The notes: generated by a model from the sequence alone, not told the origin. 64,000 bases of DNA from Neoaquamicrobium microcysteis (GCF_008180155.1 NZ_VSZS01000066.1:186001-250000), one strand, 5' to 3'. Shown: positions 34,041 to 43,905, numbered from the stretch's first letter. Translations and numbers: made by a program.

Positions 34041-36263
34041 TCACCGCGTCTGTTGCAATTCTGCTTCGACCGCGGCCAGTCCCCGCAGACCTTCGCGGTC
34101 GCCGGTGCCGGCGACCGCCCGGAAGACGCGGCGGGCGTCGCCGGTCCTGTTGAGGCGCAGATAGGCGTAGCCGCGCAGCACCATCAGGTCGATACGCTCG
34201 GGCGCAATCTGGGCGCGCTGGTCCAGTGCCAGCAGTGTCTCTACATAGCGACCGCGCTCGAACGCGCCGGCCGCGCGCTGGGCCAGGATGGCCGTTTGCA
34301 GTTCGTTTGCCCGCGCCGGCGTCTGCGGGGCCGCCACGGCGGCAACCGCCGCCTCGTCGACCAATTCGGAACGCAGATATGCAAGGCTTTGTCCCCACGC
34401 GGCATCCCGCCTGATACGCTCTGACGAAGCCTGAAGGGCTATCTCGAATGCACGCGCGGCCTCGACCGGTCGGTTCGCGTCCATCAGGCACCAGCCTTGC
34501 TGCAGCGACGCCTCCGGGCCGGGAGATGCCGATCCCGCGCCGCAGGACGACCGGCGCGTGGGCTGCGTTGGTGTATTCGTGGCGGGAGCCAGCGTCGCTG
34601 TCGCCGGTGCTGCCTGAGGCGCTACGTTTGGGGCAATCGGGGAGGTTGGCGCATAGGCGGACGCGGCAATCCCAGTCTGCGGCATAGCAGCCGGCGCGGC
34701 CGCAGGTGCCGAGCTACGTTGCTGCACCGGTGGGGCAGGCGTTGTGGGAACGGCCGGGGCGGGCTCGGTGACGGCCAAGCCCACCTGCTGGATACGGTCC
34801 GAGCGCCCGGCCCAGATGCGCTTGATGTCGGCAAGTCCCGCCGCGTCGCCCAAAAGGTGTCGGGTCAGCGCGAGGCCGTAGGCCGAAGGCTCGTCGTCGG
34901 GGTTCCAGCCCAGCGCCGTCGAGAACCACTGGCCCGCCGTCTCGTGCTGTTCCCACGCCCGGGCATACCAGCCCAGCTGGCGGGCGGCCGCGACATCACG
35001 CGCCGCCGCGACCTCTGCGACGATGCGTGTGAGCACCTCGGCTGCAAGGGTAGGCCGGGGTTCCGTGCCGAGCAGGTTGGCGGCGGCACCCAGATAGACG
35101 TTGCGCGTATCCTCCGTCTCGCCGCGCCATGGATAGATGATTTCCTCGGCCTCGGCATGTTGCCCGCGCGCCATGAGCGCCAGGGCAAGGCCTTCCGAAG
35201 CGTCTGCGGAATCCTCGCTTTCGCGCGCCATGCGAAACCATTTCTCGGCTTCGACATAATTCTCGCGCTGCAGGTAGTACCAGCCGAGCAGCCGCGCGTC
35301 GGAGGCCGCACGCCCCTCGCTCGCCAGCCGGTCCACCCGCGCAAGTTGCTCGGCCGGCACGGTGGCCGTCGCGTCCTCGCCGCCGCGCGCTACCGCGTTG
35401 CGGGCGAGGTCGTCGCGCACCGGTGCGAACTCGCCGGTGCCGGCATCGTCGAAGCGCTCGAGCGCCAACAATTCATCGAGCATGGGCTGGTCGAGCAGCT
35501 GGCTCGCATTCTGGAGCGTGGCCCGCCGCTCCTGTGCGTTGTCGCAACTGGTGAGGATGTAGCGATAGGCATCCTGCGCCCGCGCCAGACGCTCCGTGCG
35601 CGCAAAGGCTTCAGCGACGCGCCACAGCACGTCCACCTCGCCGCAGGTCAGGAGTTGCGGGTTTTCCGAGCCGAGCCGGATGACCGTCTCGTACTGATCG
35701 ATCTCGGATGCGTTTATGAGACGCTCCCGCGCTTCCGCCAGCGCCAGCCGGTCGAGCAGGTCGGCAGGAGGCTGCCAGCCCTGTTCGTCGCCCTGGCGTT
35801 GTGCGATAGCCTGCCGCGCCTCGGCGAGCCGGCCCTGGGAGTAAAGCTCCCATACAGCTTCCAGTTGCTCGTCCACATTGACCGGCACGGCAAGCGGGTC
35901 GGCCGGTGGGGTCCAGTCCGGATAGAGTGCGCGCAGGCGGGCGATTTCGATTTCCAGCCGTCGCGTGTCCCCCTGCCGGGCGAAGAAGCGGAGGGCCGTC
36001 TCATCCACGTTGGCAGGGGTGGGCGCAGCCTGAGGCGTTGCCTCAGCGGCCGGCGCCTGTGCCAGCTGCGGCGGCATCTGCTCCTCTGCCGAGGGCGCTT
36101 CATCGAGGCGGTGTGGGGCACCAGTGCCCGTCACCTCGCCCGAAACGGCTGGGTCCTCGATGCGCCAGTGCGTGGACGCCTGCGCCATCGCCGGCGCGGC
36201 AAGAGCCAGAGAGACAAGACAGACGCTTCCCGAAGCGGCGAGCCACCGCGTTGTCACAGGCAT
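34041..36263 (-). CDS. bcsK: Periplasmic TPR protein of the cellulose operon, BcsK-like
   Basis: 740 residues. A signal peptide (residues 1-28, ending AMAQA) is followed by acidic Pro/Ala-rich sequence and many degenerate TPR-like helical pairs: LEAVWELYSQGRLAEARQAI, AEAFARTERLARAQDAY, LLGWYYLQRENYVEAEKWF, and GYAYLRLNRTGDARRVF at the end. A Pro/Ala/Thr linker separates two TPR blocks near 505-585. There is no C-terminal beta-barrel, unlike full BcsC (over 1100 residues). Rhizobial type III operons (bcsN, bcsA, bcsB, bcsZ) carry such a TPR protein, called BcsK, which I take this to be. The start overlaps the bcsZ end by 10 bases. Confidence 0.7.
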   Translation of the reverse strand: MPVTTRWLAASGSVCLVSLALAAPAMAQASTHWRIEDPAVSGEVTGTGAPHRLDEAPSAEEQMPPQLAQAPAAEATPQAAPTPANVDETALRFFARQGDTRRLEIEIARLRALYPDWTPPADPLAVPVNVDEQLEAVWELYSQGRLAEARQAIAQRQGDEQGWQPPADLLDRLALAEARERLINASEIDQYETVIRLGSENPQLLTCGEVDVLWRVAEAFARTERLARAQDAYRYILTSCDNAQERRATLQNASQLLDQPMLDELLALERFDDAGTGEFAPVRDDLARNAVARGGEDATATVPAEQLARVDRLASEGRAASDARLLGWYYLQRENYVEAEKWFRMARESEDSADASEGLALALMARGQHAEAEEIIYPWRGETEDTRNVYLGAAANLLGTEPRPTLAAEVLTRIVAEVAAARDVAAARQLGWYARAWEQHETAGQWFSTALGWNPDDEPSAYGLALTRHLLGDAAGLADIKRIWAGRSDRIQQVGLAVTEPAPAVPTTPAPPVQQRSSAPAAAPAAMPQTGIAASAYAPTSPIAPNVAPQAAPATATLAPATNTPTQPTRRSSCGAGSASPGPEASLQQGWCLMDANRPVEAARAFEIALQASSERIRRDAAWGQSLAYLRSELVDEAAVAAVAAPQTPARANELQTAILAQRAAGAFERGRYVETLLALDQRAQIAPERIDLMVLRGYAYLRLNRTGDARRVFRAVAGTGDREGLRGLAAVEAELQQTR

Positions 36264-37300
36264 TGCGGGTGAGCCTCCCTGATGCCGGCGAGCGAGAGCA
36301 GGTGCAGCGTCGAGGGATAGTAGACGGTCGGCTCGAAACGGCGCAGGTCTTCAGGCAACGTCGTGCCATCCAAAACGCATCCCGCAAACGCCTGTATGAT
36401 GCGGTAGCCTGCGTCCATAAGTTCTTCCTTCACCGCGCCCGTTTCGAGGTCGACCAGTGCTACCCCTCCATTCGCACCGGCAATTCCATCCCGCAGACGT
36501 CTCAACAACTCCATGTCTCCATCCTGCGCACGCATGAGATAGAGAGGGATTCGCAGGGCATTATAGCTGAATTCGGCAGCAAAACCCTCCGCCGGTTTCA
36601 GCGTGTCCCCAATTGCCAGCCAGTCGGGCGGCAGCTTCCTGTCGCCGAACGCTGCCGCTCGCACAAGCTCGACGCCGCTCTGCCCGAGGCTCTCCCAGCC
36701 GGCTTCCGGCGCAAGCTCCGCCATCACCGGCAACGCTTCGAAAATCCAGTAAGACAGGTTGACGACGGGCCCGTCGGGTCGATCGGCCGCGTCGAACCCG
36801 ACGGCGCCGGGCCGCAGCAGGGTCCGGCCGTCGAAGTCGTAGATGGCGTGAGCCGCGAGCGCCTCGGCGATCTGCCGGGCGCTATCCACGAAGCGCTGCT
36901 CGCTCCAGCCGCGCCCGGCGAGTGCCAGCGCATAGGCGATCAGCAGGTCGCCGTCGGACGCGTTGTTCGGGTCCGTGACCGGCGGGGTGGCAGCAGGATC
37001 CCATTTCCATACCGCAAGCCCGTCGTCCCGCAGCATCAGCCGGGTGCGGGTGAAGGACCAGATATGTTCGAAGCCGGCGCGGTCGTCGGCAAGCCAGGCC
37101 AGCAGCAGGCCGTAGCCCTGTCCCTCGCTGTGCGAAATGTCTCCGTTCGCGTCGTCCACGACGCGGCCGTCCTCGCGCACGAAACGCGCCTTGTAGGCGA
37201 CCCATTCCTGCGGTTCGACCGAAGGGGTGCGGTTTTGGGGGAGGGCATTCATGGGCCAGAAGACCGCGATCATGCAAAGGACGGTGAGGATATGCTTCAC
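36254..37300 (-). CDS. bcsZ: Cellulose operon glycoside hydrolase family 8 endoglucanase (BcsZ)
   Basis: 348 residues from GTG 37300, whose bases overlap the bcsB stop (GTGA). A signal peptide (MKHILTVLCMIAVFWPMNAL) leads to the GH8 domain. Glu59 in ISHSEGQGYGLLLAWL is the family's acid residue, and AVWKWDP and ASDGDLLIAYALALAGRGW carry the conserved Asp region. C-terminal segments LSYWIFEALP and AEFSYNALRIPLYL are typical of BcsZ. It trims beta-1,4-glucan in the periplasm and is needed for proper cellulose assembly. Length matches the BcsZ/CelC family (about 340-370). Confidence 0.9.
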   Translation of the reverse strand: MKHILTVLCMIAVFWPMNALPQNRTPSVEPQEWVAYKARFVREDGRVVDDANGDISHSEGQGYGLLLAWLADDRAGFEHIWSFTRTRLMLRDDGLAVWKWDPAATPPVTDPNNASDGDLLIAYALALAGRGWSEQRFVDSARQIAEALAAHAIYDFDGRTLLRPGAVGFDAADRPDGPVVNLSYWIFEALPVMAELAPEAGWESLGQSGVELVRAAAFGDRKLPPDWLAIGDTLKPAEGFAAEFSYNALRIPLYLMRAQDGDMELLRRLRDGIAGANGGVALVDLETGAVKEELMDAGYRIIQAFAGCVLDGTTLPEDLRRFEPTVYYPSTLHLLSLAGIREAHPQCL

Positions 37301-39639
37301 CTGCGTCTCCCCAGCCGGGATAGAAGCCCCGATGTTCCGATGCCGAGCAAGACGCAGGCGACAACCAGCAGGAGCGAATAGGACAGGATGTTGGCCGACA
37401 GCCAGTTGGCGACGATCAGGCGATAGTTGGTGAAGGAGGGTGGCTGCGATTCGACGAAGGATGCCGACGCCACGGGCCTGGACATCGTCGTCCGCAGGTC
37501 GCTGCCCAGTGTCGTGACCCTGCCCGAAAGCTGTCCCCATGTGCGGTGATCGGCCAGTCCGGCGGAGCCGGCGGCAAGTTGGTCCGTGCTCGGTGCGGCA
37601 ATCACGGTCCACACGCCGTTGCCCGCCGGATTGGTGCCCTGCGCTATTAGCAGCGCATCGGCCTGCGAGGGGAGATAGGCGGTGTCGTCTGTGGGCGTGA
37701 AGCGCATCATGTCGATGGTGATGCCGAAGGTGCGCGAGAACCAGTCGCCTATATCGCCGAAGCCGGGGCGTTCCATCTGGCGCCTCCAGTCGTCCAGGCT
37801 GGCCTGATCGGGTCCCTGTCCGGCGGGTGCCGCCGCTGCTGTTGTCCACGAAGTGCGACTATCCTCGTTGACGCCCACCTGGGCCAGCACGCCGGCCGGG
37901 ATGGCGTTGATCGCACCGATGAATATCGCGTCCTGTTGCCGGGCCGCATCGGTCGAGGTTGTCGCGGAAACCGGTATGGTGCGCCCCGCCGCAAGCGCGA
38001 TGCGCGCGAGCATGTTCGCGGCGGTGGAGATGCCGGCGAGGTCGTCTCGTTCCAGCACGATGGCGACCGGGTCGTTGGCCAGGCCATAGGGATAGCCTGT
38101 GCCCGCCGTGGCGGACAGGTTCGGATATTGCCCGATGCGCCCGAAATCGGGCATCACGAAGCGCGAAGTGTCGAAAACCGCAAAGCGCGGCGTCTCGTCC
38201 GCCGCCGCGCCGGGCAGGCAGGCGTCGTCCTGCTCGGTCAGCAGCTCGGCCTCGACGGTGACCTCGTTAAGACCCGGCCGGAAATGCCTCATGGTCACCT
38301 TGATCGGCATCTGGTTGAGGATCGCGCCGCGCCGCTCAGTCAGCTGCATGGAAGCTGCGATATTGCCGTTGACGTAGACGTTGATAGACGAGCCGGGCAG
38401 AACCGCCGACGAATAGGCCGCGTCCAGAAGCAGCCGCGCCTCGCCATAGGAGCCGGCATAGAAGTCGGCCGGAATGGCGAAAGTGAAGCTGCGCATGTAT
38501 CGCCTGCCCGAAAACTGCTCGGAAGGGATGCCCAGTTCGGCAAAGGTGAGGTTGCGCTGCTCGTACACCATGGGCGCGTTGGGGGTGCGCCACGATTCCG
38601 TTATGAGCGCTTCGCGCCGCGTGCCGCCCGCCCGGTCCACTGGGGCGAGGAGCTGGTCTATCGCCGCTCTCCATTCCTCGCGGCTGCGGCCGCTCACCAC
38701 CAGCGTCGGTACGCTTTCGCCGTTGCGCGGCAGGAAGGTCGTCACCGAACCCTGCGCGGCACCGGGGGGCAACGTTCCCGCGGCCATCTGAAGTTCCTCA
38801 AGCGAACCCAAAAGCACGCGCAGCGACTGGTCGCGCCGTTCAGGATCGATGGCGCTGGCGATCGAAAACTCCAGGTTGGTCTGGTTGGCGTAGAGCGCGA
38901 CGGCCTGCGCAAGCCGCAGGATATCCGCGGTCATGTCCAGCCGCTCCATCGCGGGCGCGACGATCTCCACCATGGTCCGACCCTCGGCATCCGGCGCGAG
39001 GGCGCGCAGGTCGCTCACGCCGACGAAAGTGTTTGCGGCGGAATCGGAGAATGAGAGGTAGGTCTGGGCCGCGTAGATCTCGGTCCACAATTCGTAGGTC
39101 GATGCGATGGTGCAGTCGGTGCGGTGGCGGTGGCGCACGCGCATGGTCAGATCGTTGCGCCCCGCCCGCAACAGCCCCGGCGGAACGGCGGCCTCGATGG
39201 AGGCGACGCCGTCGGCCGACCGCACCGCCTGATCGGCCACGACCGTGTTGTTGATGAAGACCTGGAGGCGCGAGCTTTCCGGCGCGGCTACCACGGCGTT
39301 CTGATAGCCCAGATGCAGTGTCGCGGCCGAAGCGGCCTGCGCGGCCGTGAGATGGACGGCCCAGCTGCGCGATGCGCTTTCGCCGCCAAGAACCAGATTG
39401 CCGTCCGGCAGCAGCTGGCGGCGAGCCTCGGCGGCTGGCTGCGTTGGCCGAACCGGCTGCACGGGCTGCGCTGCTTCGGGCTCGGGCTCTTCCTCCACGT
39501 CATCTTCCGTTGGCGCCGGTTGGGGCAGCGGTTCCGCTTCTTCCACCGGTGGGCGCTCAGGTGTCATGTCGAACGGTTGCTGCTGGGCGGCAGCGCCAGA
39601 CGCGCCTGCCACCAGCAATGCGGCCAGCAGCAATCTCAT
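37297..39639 (-). CDS. bcsB: Cellulose synthase regulatory/periplasmic subunit BcsB
   Basis: 780 residues, as usual for BcsB. A signal peptide (residues 1-18) and a Pro/Glu-rich stretch precede the carbohydrate-binding and flavodoxin-like repeats: GYQNAVVAAPESSRLQVFINN, RVRHRHRTDCTIASTYELWTEI, YMRSFTFAIPADFY and ARLLLDAAYSSAVLPGSSINVYVNG. A C-terminal membrane anchor lies at about residues 750-772 (ILSYSLLLVVACVLLGIG). It guides the nascent glucan through the periplasm and is needed for BcsA activity. ATG 39639 overlaps the bcsA stop, and the 3' end overlaps bcsZ. Confidence 0.9.
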   Translation of the reverse strand: MRLLLAALLVAGASGAAAQQQPFDMTPERPPVEEAEPLPQPAPTEDDVEEEPEPEAAQPVQPVRPTQPAAEARRQLLPDGNLVLGGESASRSWAVHLTAAQAASAATLHLGYQNAVVAAPESSRLQVFINNTVVADQAVRSADGVASIEAAVPPGLLRAGRNDLTMRVRHRHRTDCTIASTYELWTEIYAAQTYLSFSDSAANTFVGVSDLRALAPDAEGRTMVEIVAPAMERLDMTADILRLAQAVALYANQTNLEFSIASAIDPERRDQSLRVLLGSLEELQMAAGTLPPGAAQGSVTTFLPRNGESVPTLVVSGRSREEWRAAIDQLLAPVDRAGGTRREALITESWRTPNAPMVYEQRNLTFAELGIPSEQFSGRRYMRSFTFAIPADFYAGSYGEARLLLDAAYSSAVLPGSSINVYVNGNIAASMQLTERRGAILNQMPIKVTMRHFRPGLNEVTVEAELLTEQDDACLPGAAADETPRFAVFDTSRFVMPDFGRIGQYPNLSATAGTGYPYGLANDPVAIVLERDDLAGISTAANMLARIALAAGRTIPVSATTSTDAARQQDAIFIGAINAIPAGVLAQVGVNEDSRTSWTTAAAAPAGQGPDQASLDDWRRQMERPGFGDIGDWFSRTFGITIDMMRFTPTDDTAYLPSQADALLIAQGTNPAGNGVWTVIAAPSTDQLAAGSAGLADHRTWGQLSGRVTTLGSDLRTTMSRPVASASFVESQPPSFTNYRLIVANWLSANILSYSLLLVVACVLLGIGTSGLLSRLGRRR

Positions 39640-41828
39640 GCTTTTGCCCCGCTGGGCAGCGGCGCTTCCTGAACCTGGGAGCCGCGGACGCCGCGCATGA
39701 AATAGACCAGGCCTCGCCAGGTCTGGAAGAAGGAGAGGCGCAGGAACCAGACCGTGCCCAGCAAGACGCCGGGGTTGCGCCTGCGTGTATGCTGAAACTG
39801 CGTCCATTGCTCCGCGTTGGCGAAGATCAGATCGGCCACGAGACGGTGATGCTCAGGCGCCGAGCGTATGTAGCGGCAGCCGATCATGACGCCTTCGCCG
39901 TCCTTCTCGCTGTTGCGGATATCGATGGGGAGCATTGCCCGTTCGCCGCCGGATTGCGGGATGAAACGAAGGTTGGCGTGCCCCTGCGCTATCAGCGGCT
40001 GTACGTTCTTCCCGTATACGCGCACTCGCGCGCCGTTCACCGACACATCCTCGATCGTGGCGGGAAGCCACTGGCCATCTTGCCCGAACTCGCAGCGGCG
40101 GTTGACCTTCACGCGCCTCGTGGCCGTCCATTCGCGGCGCTCCGAAACGACACCCAGCGCACAGCCGGCGAGGATCAGGTTCAGCAGGTTCCAGCCGCCG
40201 ACCACCAGCGTGACGTCCGCCTTCCACGGTTCGGCATAGACCCGCCATGCAGTGACGGCCACGCCCACAAGCAGCACCGCGAAGATGACGAAGAACGGCC
40301 GGCTCAGCTCCGACAGCCGGCTGGTGGAAACCGATTCGTCCTTGGCGGTCACCTTGAAGGTGGGCTTTCGCGGGTTGAGCATCACCGACACGACGGCTGG
40401 CAGCAGGTGCACCGACTGGATGTATTCGTAGAGCTCCGAAATCCATGGCCAGCGGAAATTGCCGTAGAGATAGTTCTGCATCATCAGGTTCACGACCATG
40501 TAGCTGAGCGTGTAGGCGAGGAACTCGCCCCCCGATGCCGTGAAGATCTGAAGGTCGAAGAACAGATAGAAAAGCGGCGCGAACAGGAAGATCGTGCGCG
40601 GAAACGGAAACAGCCAGAACAGCGTGGACGACATGTAGCACAGCCGCTGCGGCAGGCTCAGCCCGCGCTTGAGCGGCGGGAAACGGAACCGCAATATCTG
40701 CATCATCCCCTGCGCCCAGCGGCTGCGCTGGCCGATGAAGCTGGCAAACGTCGTCGGCTGGAGCCCTGCGATGAGCGGCTTGTCGACATAGACGCTGTTC
40801 CACCCGCGCGAGTGAAGCTCAACCGCCGTCTCGCAATCCTCGGTGATGCTGATGCCGGAGAAGCCCTGCGTTTCTTCCAGCGCCTTGCGGTTCAGCACGG
40901 CGGCAGAGCCGCAGAAGAACGACGCGTTCCACTTGTCGAGACCGCGCTGGATGATGCCGTAGAACATCTCGTTTTCTGACGGCATCTTCTCGAAAGTCCG
41001 CAGATTACGTTCCAGCGGATCGGGGTTCAGGAAGAAGTGGGGCGTCTGGACGAGGAAGAGCTTCGGGTCTTCGTTGAAATAGCCCACCGTCTCGCGCAGG
41101 AAGCTGCGGGCCGGCGCGTGGTCGGCGTCGAACACGGCGATCAGCGCGCCAGTCGAATGGGCAAGGCCGTTATTGAGATTGCCGGCCTTTGCGTGCTCGT
41201 TGCGCTCGCGCGTCAGGTAGTTCGCCCCCAGATCCGCGCACAGCTTCTGCAATTCGGCGTGGCGTTCTTCGGCCTCCTGCGCTGCCACGACGTTGTCGGC
41301 ATTGCGCTTCTGCACGGTTCCGCCGTCGTCCAGCAGCCAGACGGTGAAGCGATCCTTCGGATAGTCCATCGCTTGCGCCGCGGCGATCGTGTCGGCCAGC
41401 AGCGAAGGCTCTTCGTTGTATGTCGGTATGAAGACGTCGACCGTGGGCAAATCCTCTTCCGCGACCGAAATGGACGGACGGGAGGGAAGCGGCTTGGCAA
41501 CGATGAACAGGCTGAGCGCCAGCATGAACACGCTGTACATCTCCGCCAGATAGAGCAGCAGGCCGGGAATGAAGTTCTCCAACTGGCTGACCGGCGGCAG
41601 CGTGCTCGTCGTGCGCCAATAGACGTAGCGCATGACGATGGCCGTGCCGAGCGCGAGCGCGATCAGCCGCCAGGTCCCTCCGGCGCCTACGAGCTTCAGC
41701 GTCATCATTGCCGTCAGGACGACAGCGCCGGCGATCAGGTGGGTCTGCAGGTTTATAGGCAGCGATACGATCAGCAGAACCATGACGGCAGCCGCCGCCC
41801 ACAAAAGCACAATAAGAAGCCTGCTCAT
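39636..41828 (-). CDS. bcsA: Cellulose synthase catalytic subunit (UDP-forming), BcsA with PilZ domain
   Basis: 730 residues from ATG 41828, behind GAGGG. Membrane helices at the N-terminus (about residues 4-25, 30-48, 52-70, 88-110) precede a GT2 domain: DDG at 167-169, DADH at 234-237, TED at 329-331 and QRSRW at 367-371, the complete catalytic set for processive beta-1,4-glucan synthesis from UDP-glucose. Further helices follow (about 395-530). The C-terminal PilZ domain (about 560-660) has RRVKVNRRCEF and DVSVNGARV, matching R-x3-R and D-x-S-x2-G, so activation by c-di-GMP is expected. Confidence 0.93.
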   Translation of the reverse strand: MSRLLIVLLWAAAAVMVLLIVSLPINLQTHLIAGAVVLTAMMTLKLVGAGGTWRLIALALGTAIVMRYVYWRTTSTLPPVSQLENFIPGLLLYLAEMYSVFMLALSLFIVAKPLPSRPSISVAEEDLPTVDVFIPTYNEEPSLLADTIAAAQAMDYPKDRFTVWLLDDGGTVQKRNADNVVAAQEAEERHAELQKLCADLGANYLTRERNEHAKAGNLNNGLAHSTGALIAVFDADHAPARSFLRETVGYFNEDPKLFLVQTPHFFLNPDPLERNLRTFEKMPSENEMFYGIIQRGLDKWNASFFCGSAAVLNRKALEETQGFSGISITEDCETAVELHSRGWNSVYVDKPLIAGLQPTTFASFIGQRSRWAQGMMQILRFRFPPLKRGLSLPQRLCYMSSTLFWLFPFPRTIFLFAPLFYLFFDLQIFTASGGEFLAYTLSYMVVNLMMQNYLYGNFRWPWISELYEYIQSVHLLPAVVSVMLNPRKPTFKVTAKDESVSTSRLSELSRPFFVIFAVLLVGVAVTAWRVYAEPWKADVTLVVGGWNLLNLILAGCALGVVSERREWTATRRVKVNRRCEFGQDGQWLPATIEDVSVNGARVRVYGKNVQPLIAQGHANLRFIPQSGGERAMLPIDIRNSEKDGEGVMIGCRYIRSAPEHHRLVADLIFANAEQWTQFQHTRRRNPGVLLGTVWFLRLSFFQTWRGLVYFMRGVRGSQVQEAPLPSGAKA

Positions 41829-42053
41829 CGCAAATCCCTCGTCGTACCGCCGTCGAAACGGCGAGCGTTCCGGTGAACGCGATGATGCCACCCGGTCCGA
41901 TTTTTCAGGTGCACTCGAAGGTGGCGCAAAGCCGATCCCCACTTCAACCGATGAGGGGCGCTAGAGTTTGGCATTTGTGCGATCATTGCCGGCAAAGCTC
42001 TGATCCTGCTTAATCTTTGGTAAAGTCGGCGGGCGACATCCTGATTGCGTGAA

Positions 42054-43010
42054 CTATTGTCCCGGCGGGGGCGGCGGCACGACGGGCGCCGGTTCGGCCT
42101 GCGCGGCAGGCGGCGGCGGGATGAGCGGAGCACCGGGCGGCGGCGCAGGCAGCACCGGCCGGACAGGGGCTTGTGGCGGCGGGGCGGCAACCCGCCTCAC
42201 TGCCTGTTCCCGGGGAGGGGCTGGCGCATCGAGCATCGTGTCGAAGCCGGTGGATGAGCCGGGCACGATCACCTGGCCCGGACTGCCAAGCCGCGGGTCT
42301 GCCGCCTGCGGGGTGCCGTAGGGGTTCCAGTTTTCCCCGCCGAAGGATGCGTTGATCGTGTAGCCGTACATCAGCGCCAGAAGGCCCCGCTCGCTGGCTC
42401 CCGCCTGGCATATGCGCAGGCGTACCTGAACCGTGCCGAGATTGCCGAAGGGCGCCCCGTTGCGGCTGCCGGCGATACGCTGCCAGGCATAGAGGCAAAG
42501 GTCTGCGCCCGACGTTCCGGTCGCGTAGCCGAACGGGCCGTAGCCGTTTTGGGTATAAAGCGGCGAGCGCTGCATGGCGACGCCGGGAAACTGCGCACGC
42601 ATCTCACGCCGCAGTTCCGCGTCGTGAAGCCGGCGGTCGACCAGAGGCGTTTCGCCGCCCTCCCGGCCGACAGGGCCGAAAATCTGCACGCGCAAGAGAT
42701 TCTGGCCGGAAACGGCGGACCGTGTGGTCAGCGCGATGTCCTGCTGGATGGCGTTGGAGTAGCGCCTCTCAACAATGCCGGCGATCGAGGGTCCGCCGGG
42801 CGGCAGCAATGCAATCGCCTCCTGCGCGGCAACGCCGCGCGCCAGCGAAGATCGCTCCAGCTGCGTGTCAGTCTGTGCACAGGCGACCAGAAGCAGACCG
42901 AACAGTGCAGGCATCAGTTGCCGCGCCGGATGCTTTCGTTCATTTTGGCCTCTGCCGGCCAGAGTTTGCGCTCCAGTCGTCATCCTTGCCCGAATCGGTT
43001 GGCCCACCAT
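42054..43010 (-). CDS. bcsN: Cellulose biosynthesis protein BcsN
   Basis: 318 residues from ATG 43010; an internal ATG at 42983 is an alternative. It is a lipoprotein: ARQLMPALFGLLLVAC gives an LVAC lipobox after a basic region. The body has VERRYSNAIQQDIALTTRSAVSGQN, RVQIFGPVGREGGETP, LCLYAWQRIAG and ALMYGYTINASFGG, and the C-terminal 50 residues are Pro-rich. BcsN-type proteins precede bcsA in rhizobial and Agrobacterium cellulose operons, as here, 225 bases upstream of bcsA; their role is unresolved. The long spacer may hold a separate bcsA promoter. I see no hairpin there that I can defend. Confidence 0.82.
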   Translation of the reverse strand: MVGQPIRARMTTGAQTLAGRGQNERKHPARQLMPALFGLLLVACAQTDTQLERSSLARGVAAQEAIALLPPGGPSIAGIVERRYSNAIQQDIALTTRSAVSGQNLLRVQIFGPVGREGGETPLVDRRLHDAELRREMRAQFPGVAMQRSPLYTQNGYGPFGYATGTSGADLCLYAWQRIAGSRNGAPFGNLGTVQVRLRICQAGASERGLLALMYGYTINASFGGENWNPYGTPQAADPRLGSPGQVIVPGSSTGFDTMLDAPAPPREQAVRRVAAPPPQAPVRPVLPAPPPGAPLIPPPPAAQAEPAPVVPPPPPGQ

Positions 43011-43059
43011 CCCCAGCTGTTCCTAGCGCCTCAGGCGAAACGACGAAAGCGGCAAGCGA

Positions 43060-43905
43060 TCAAAACGTTCGATACTTCTCCGCACCGGTATCCCGGTAGC
43101 TTGAGAGCGCGGGCGGCGGGGGGCTCTTGTGGAAACGAGCGCCTTTTAGCCACAGTCTTAGGGCCTGCCAGTGAATGCCGGCCACCACCTTCAGTGTCAT
43201 GAACGGGAACCTGACGAGGCATACGGCGAGCGAAGCATCGGTGAGGGGAACCGCATCGCCGTGGAACGTCGCCGCCAGCAGCGGCTCGCCGCTTTCGGTT
43301 TCGTGGATGCGCAGCCGTACCGTCCTGCCGGGTGGCATAACGCGGAAATGGTAGCGCGCGTCCATGCCGACGAATGGCGAGACGTGAAAGACCTTGGCGC
43401 GCGTTTGTCTCACGCCGGCAGGCGTCAAGTCGGTGGCTTCGACGGGGGCGATATAGATGTGGCGCTCGCCGAATGTGTTGCGCACGGCGTAGATGAGGGC
43501 GAGCAGCTCGCCGTTGCCGTCATAGGCAAAGAACACCGAGATCGGATTGAAGACGTAGCCGAAGACGCGCGGATAGGCGAGCAACAACACGCGCGCGGCA
43601 GGTCGGTGCAGCCCCGCGCCTGAAAGCAGCCGGTCGACGAACTGCCGCAGCGTCTCACCCGTCTGCTCGACGTGGTCGGCTTCACGAAAAGACAGGATGC
43701 CCGCGCGGTTGACGGCAAGCAGCCTCGTCATTCCTGCAAGTTCGTCCAGCCTGTCGATGTCGACCAGAAGTGAGAAGACCGAGTATTCGAAGCGGTGGCC
43801 GAACGGCTTCAGCCGCTGATGCATGACCTTGCCCGGATAGAGTGCGGCTGGAGCACCCGGCGGCGGCCCATTGGCGGCCATGGTGGTTATGCGCTCGGAG
43901 GTCAT
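43060..43905 (-). CDS. DUF1365 family protein (COG3496)
   Basis: 281 residues. DUF1365 features: ALYPGKVMHQRLKPFGHRFEYSVFSLLVDIDRL, LLLAYPRVFGYVFNPISVFFAYD, AVRNTFGERHIYI, AKVFHVSPFVGMDARYHFRV and LRIHETESG, ending in a C-terminal HWQALRLWLKG. The ATG overlaps the photolyase stop (ATGA), so it is co-translated with it. DUF1365 genes are a recurring member of RpoE-ChrR photooxidative-stress clusters together with photolyase, COG2907 flavoproteins and cyclopropane-synthase-like enzymes, all of which are nearby. The biochemical role is unknown; a lipid-modification role is inferred from those neighbours. Confidence 0.88.
   Translation of the reverse strand: MTSERITTMAANGPPPGAPAALYPGKVMHQRLKPFGHRFEYSVFSLLVDIDRLDELAGMTRLLAVNRAGILSFREADHVEQTGETLRQFVDRLLSGAGLHRPAARVLLLAYPRVFGYVFNPISVFFAYDGNGELLALIYAVRNTFGERHIYIAPVEATDLTPAGVRQTRAKVFHVSPFVGMDARYHFRVMPPGRTVRLRIHETESGEPLLAATFHGDAVPLTDASLAVCLVRFPFMTLKVVAGIHWQALRLWLKGARFHKSPPPPALSSYRDTGAEKYRTF

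Noticed and set aside
34497-36272. 591-codon plus-strand open frame opposite the TPR gene
   Set aside because: Long antisense frames are expected in GC-rich coding DNA. The peptide is Arg/Gly-rich and shows no domain, while the minus strand encodes a signal peptide and TPRs.
42054-42240. GC-rich repeats at the end of bcsN as a terminator
   Set aside because: They encode the Pro-rich tail of BcsN. I could not find a clean stem with a T-tail.
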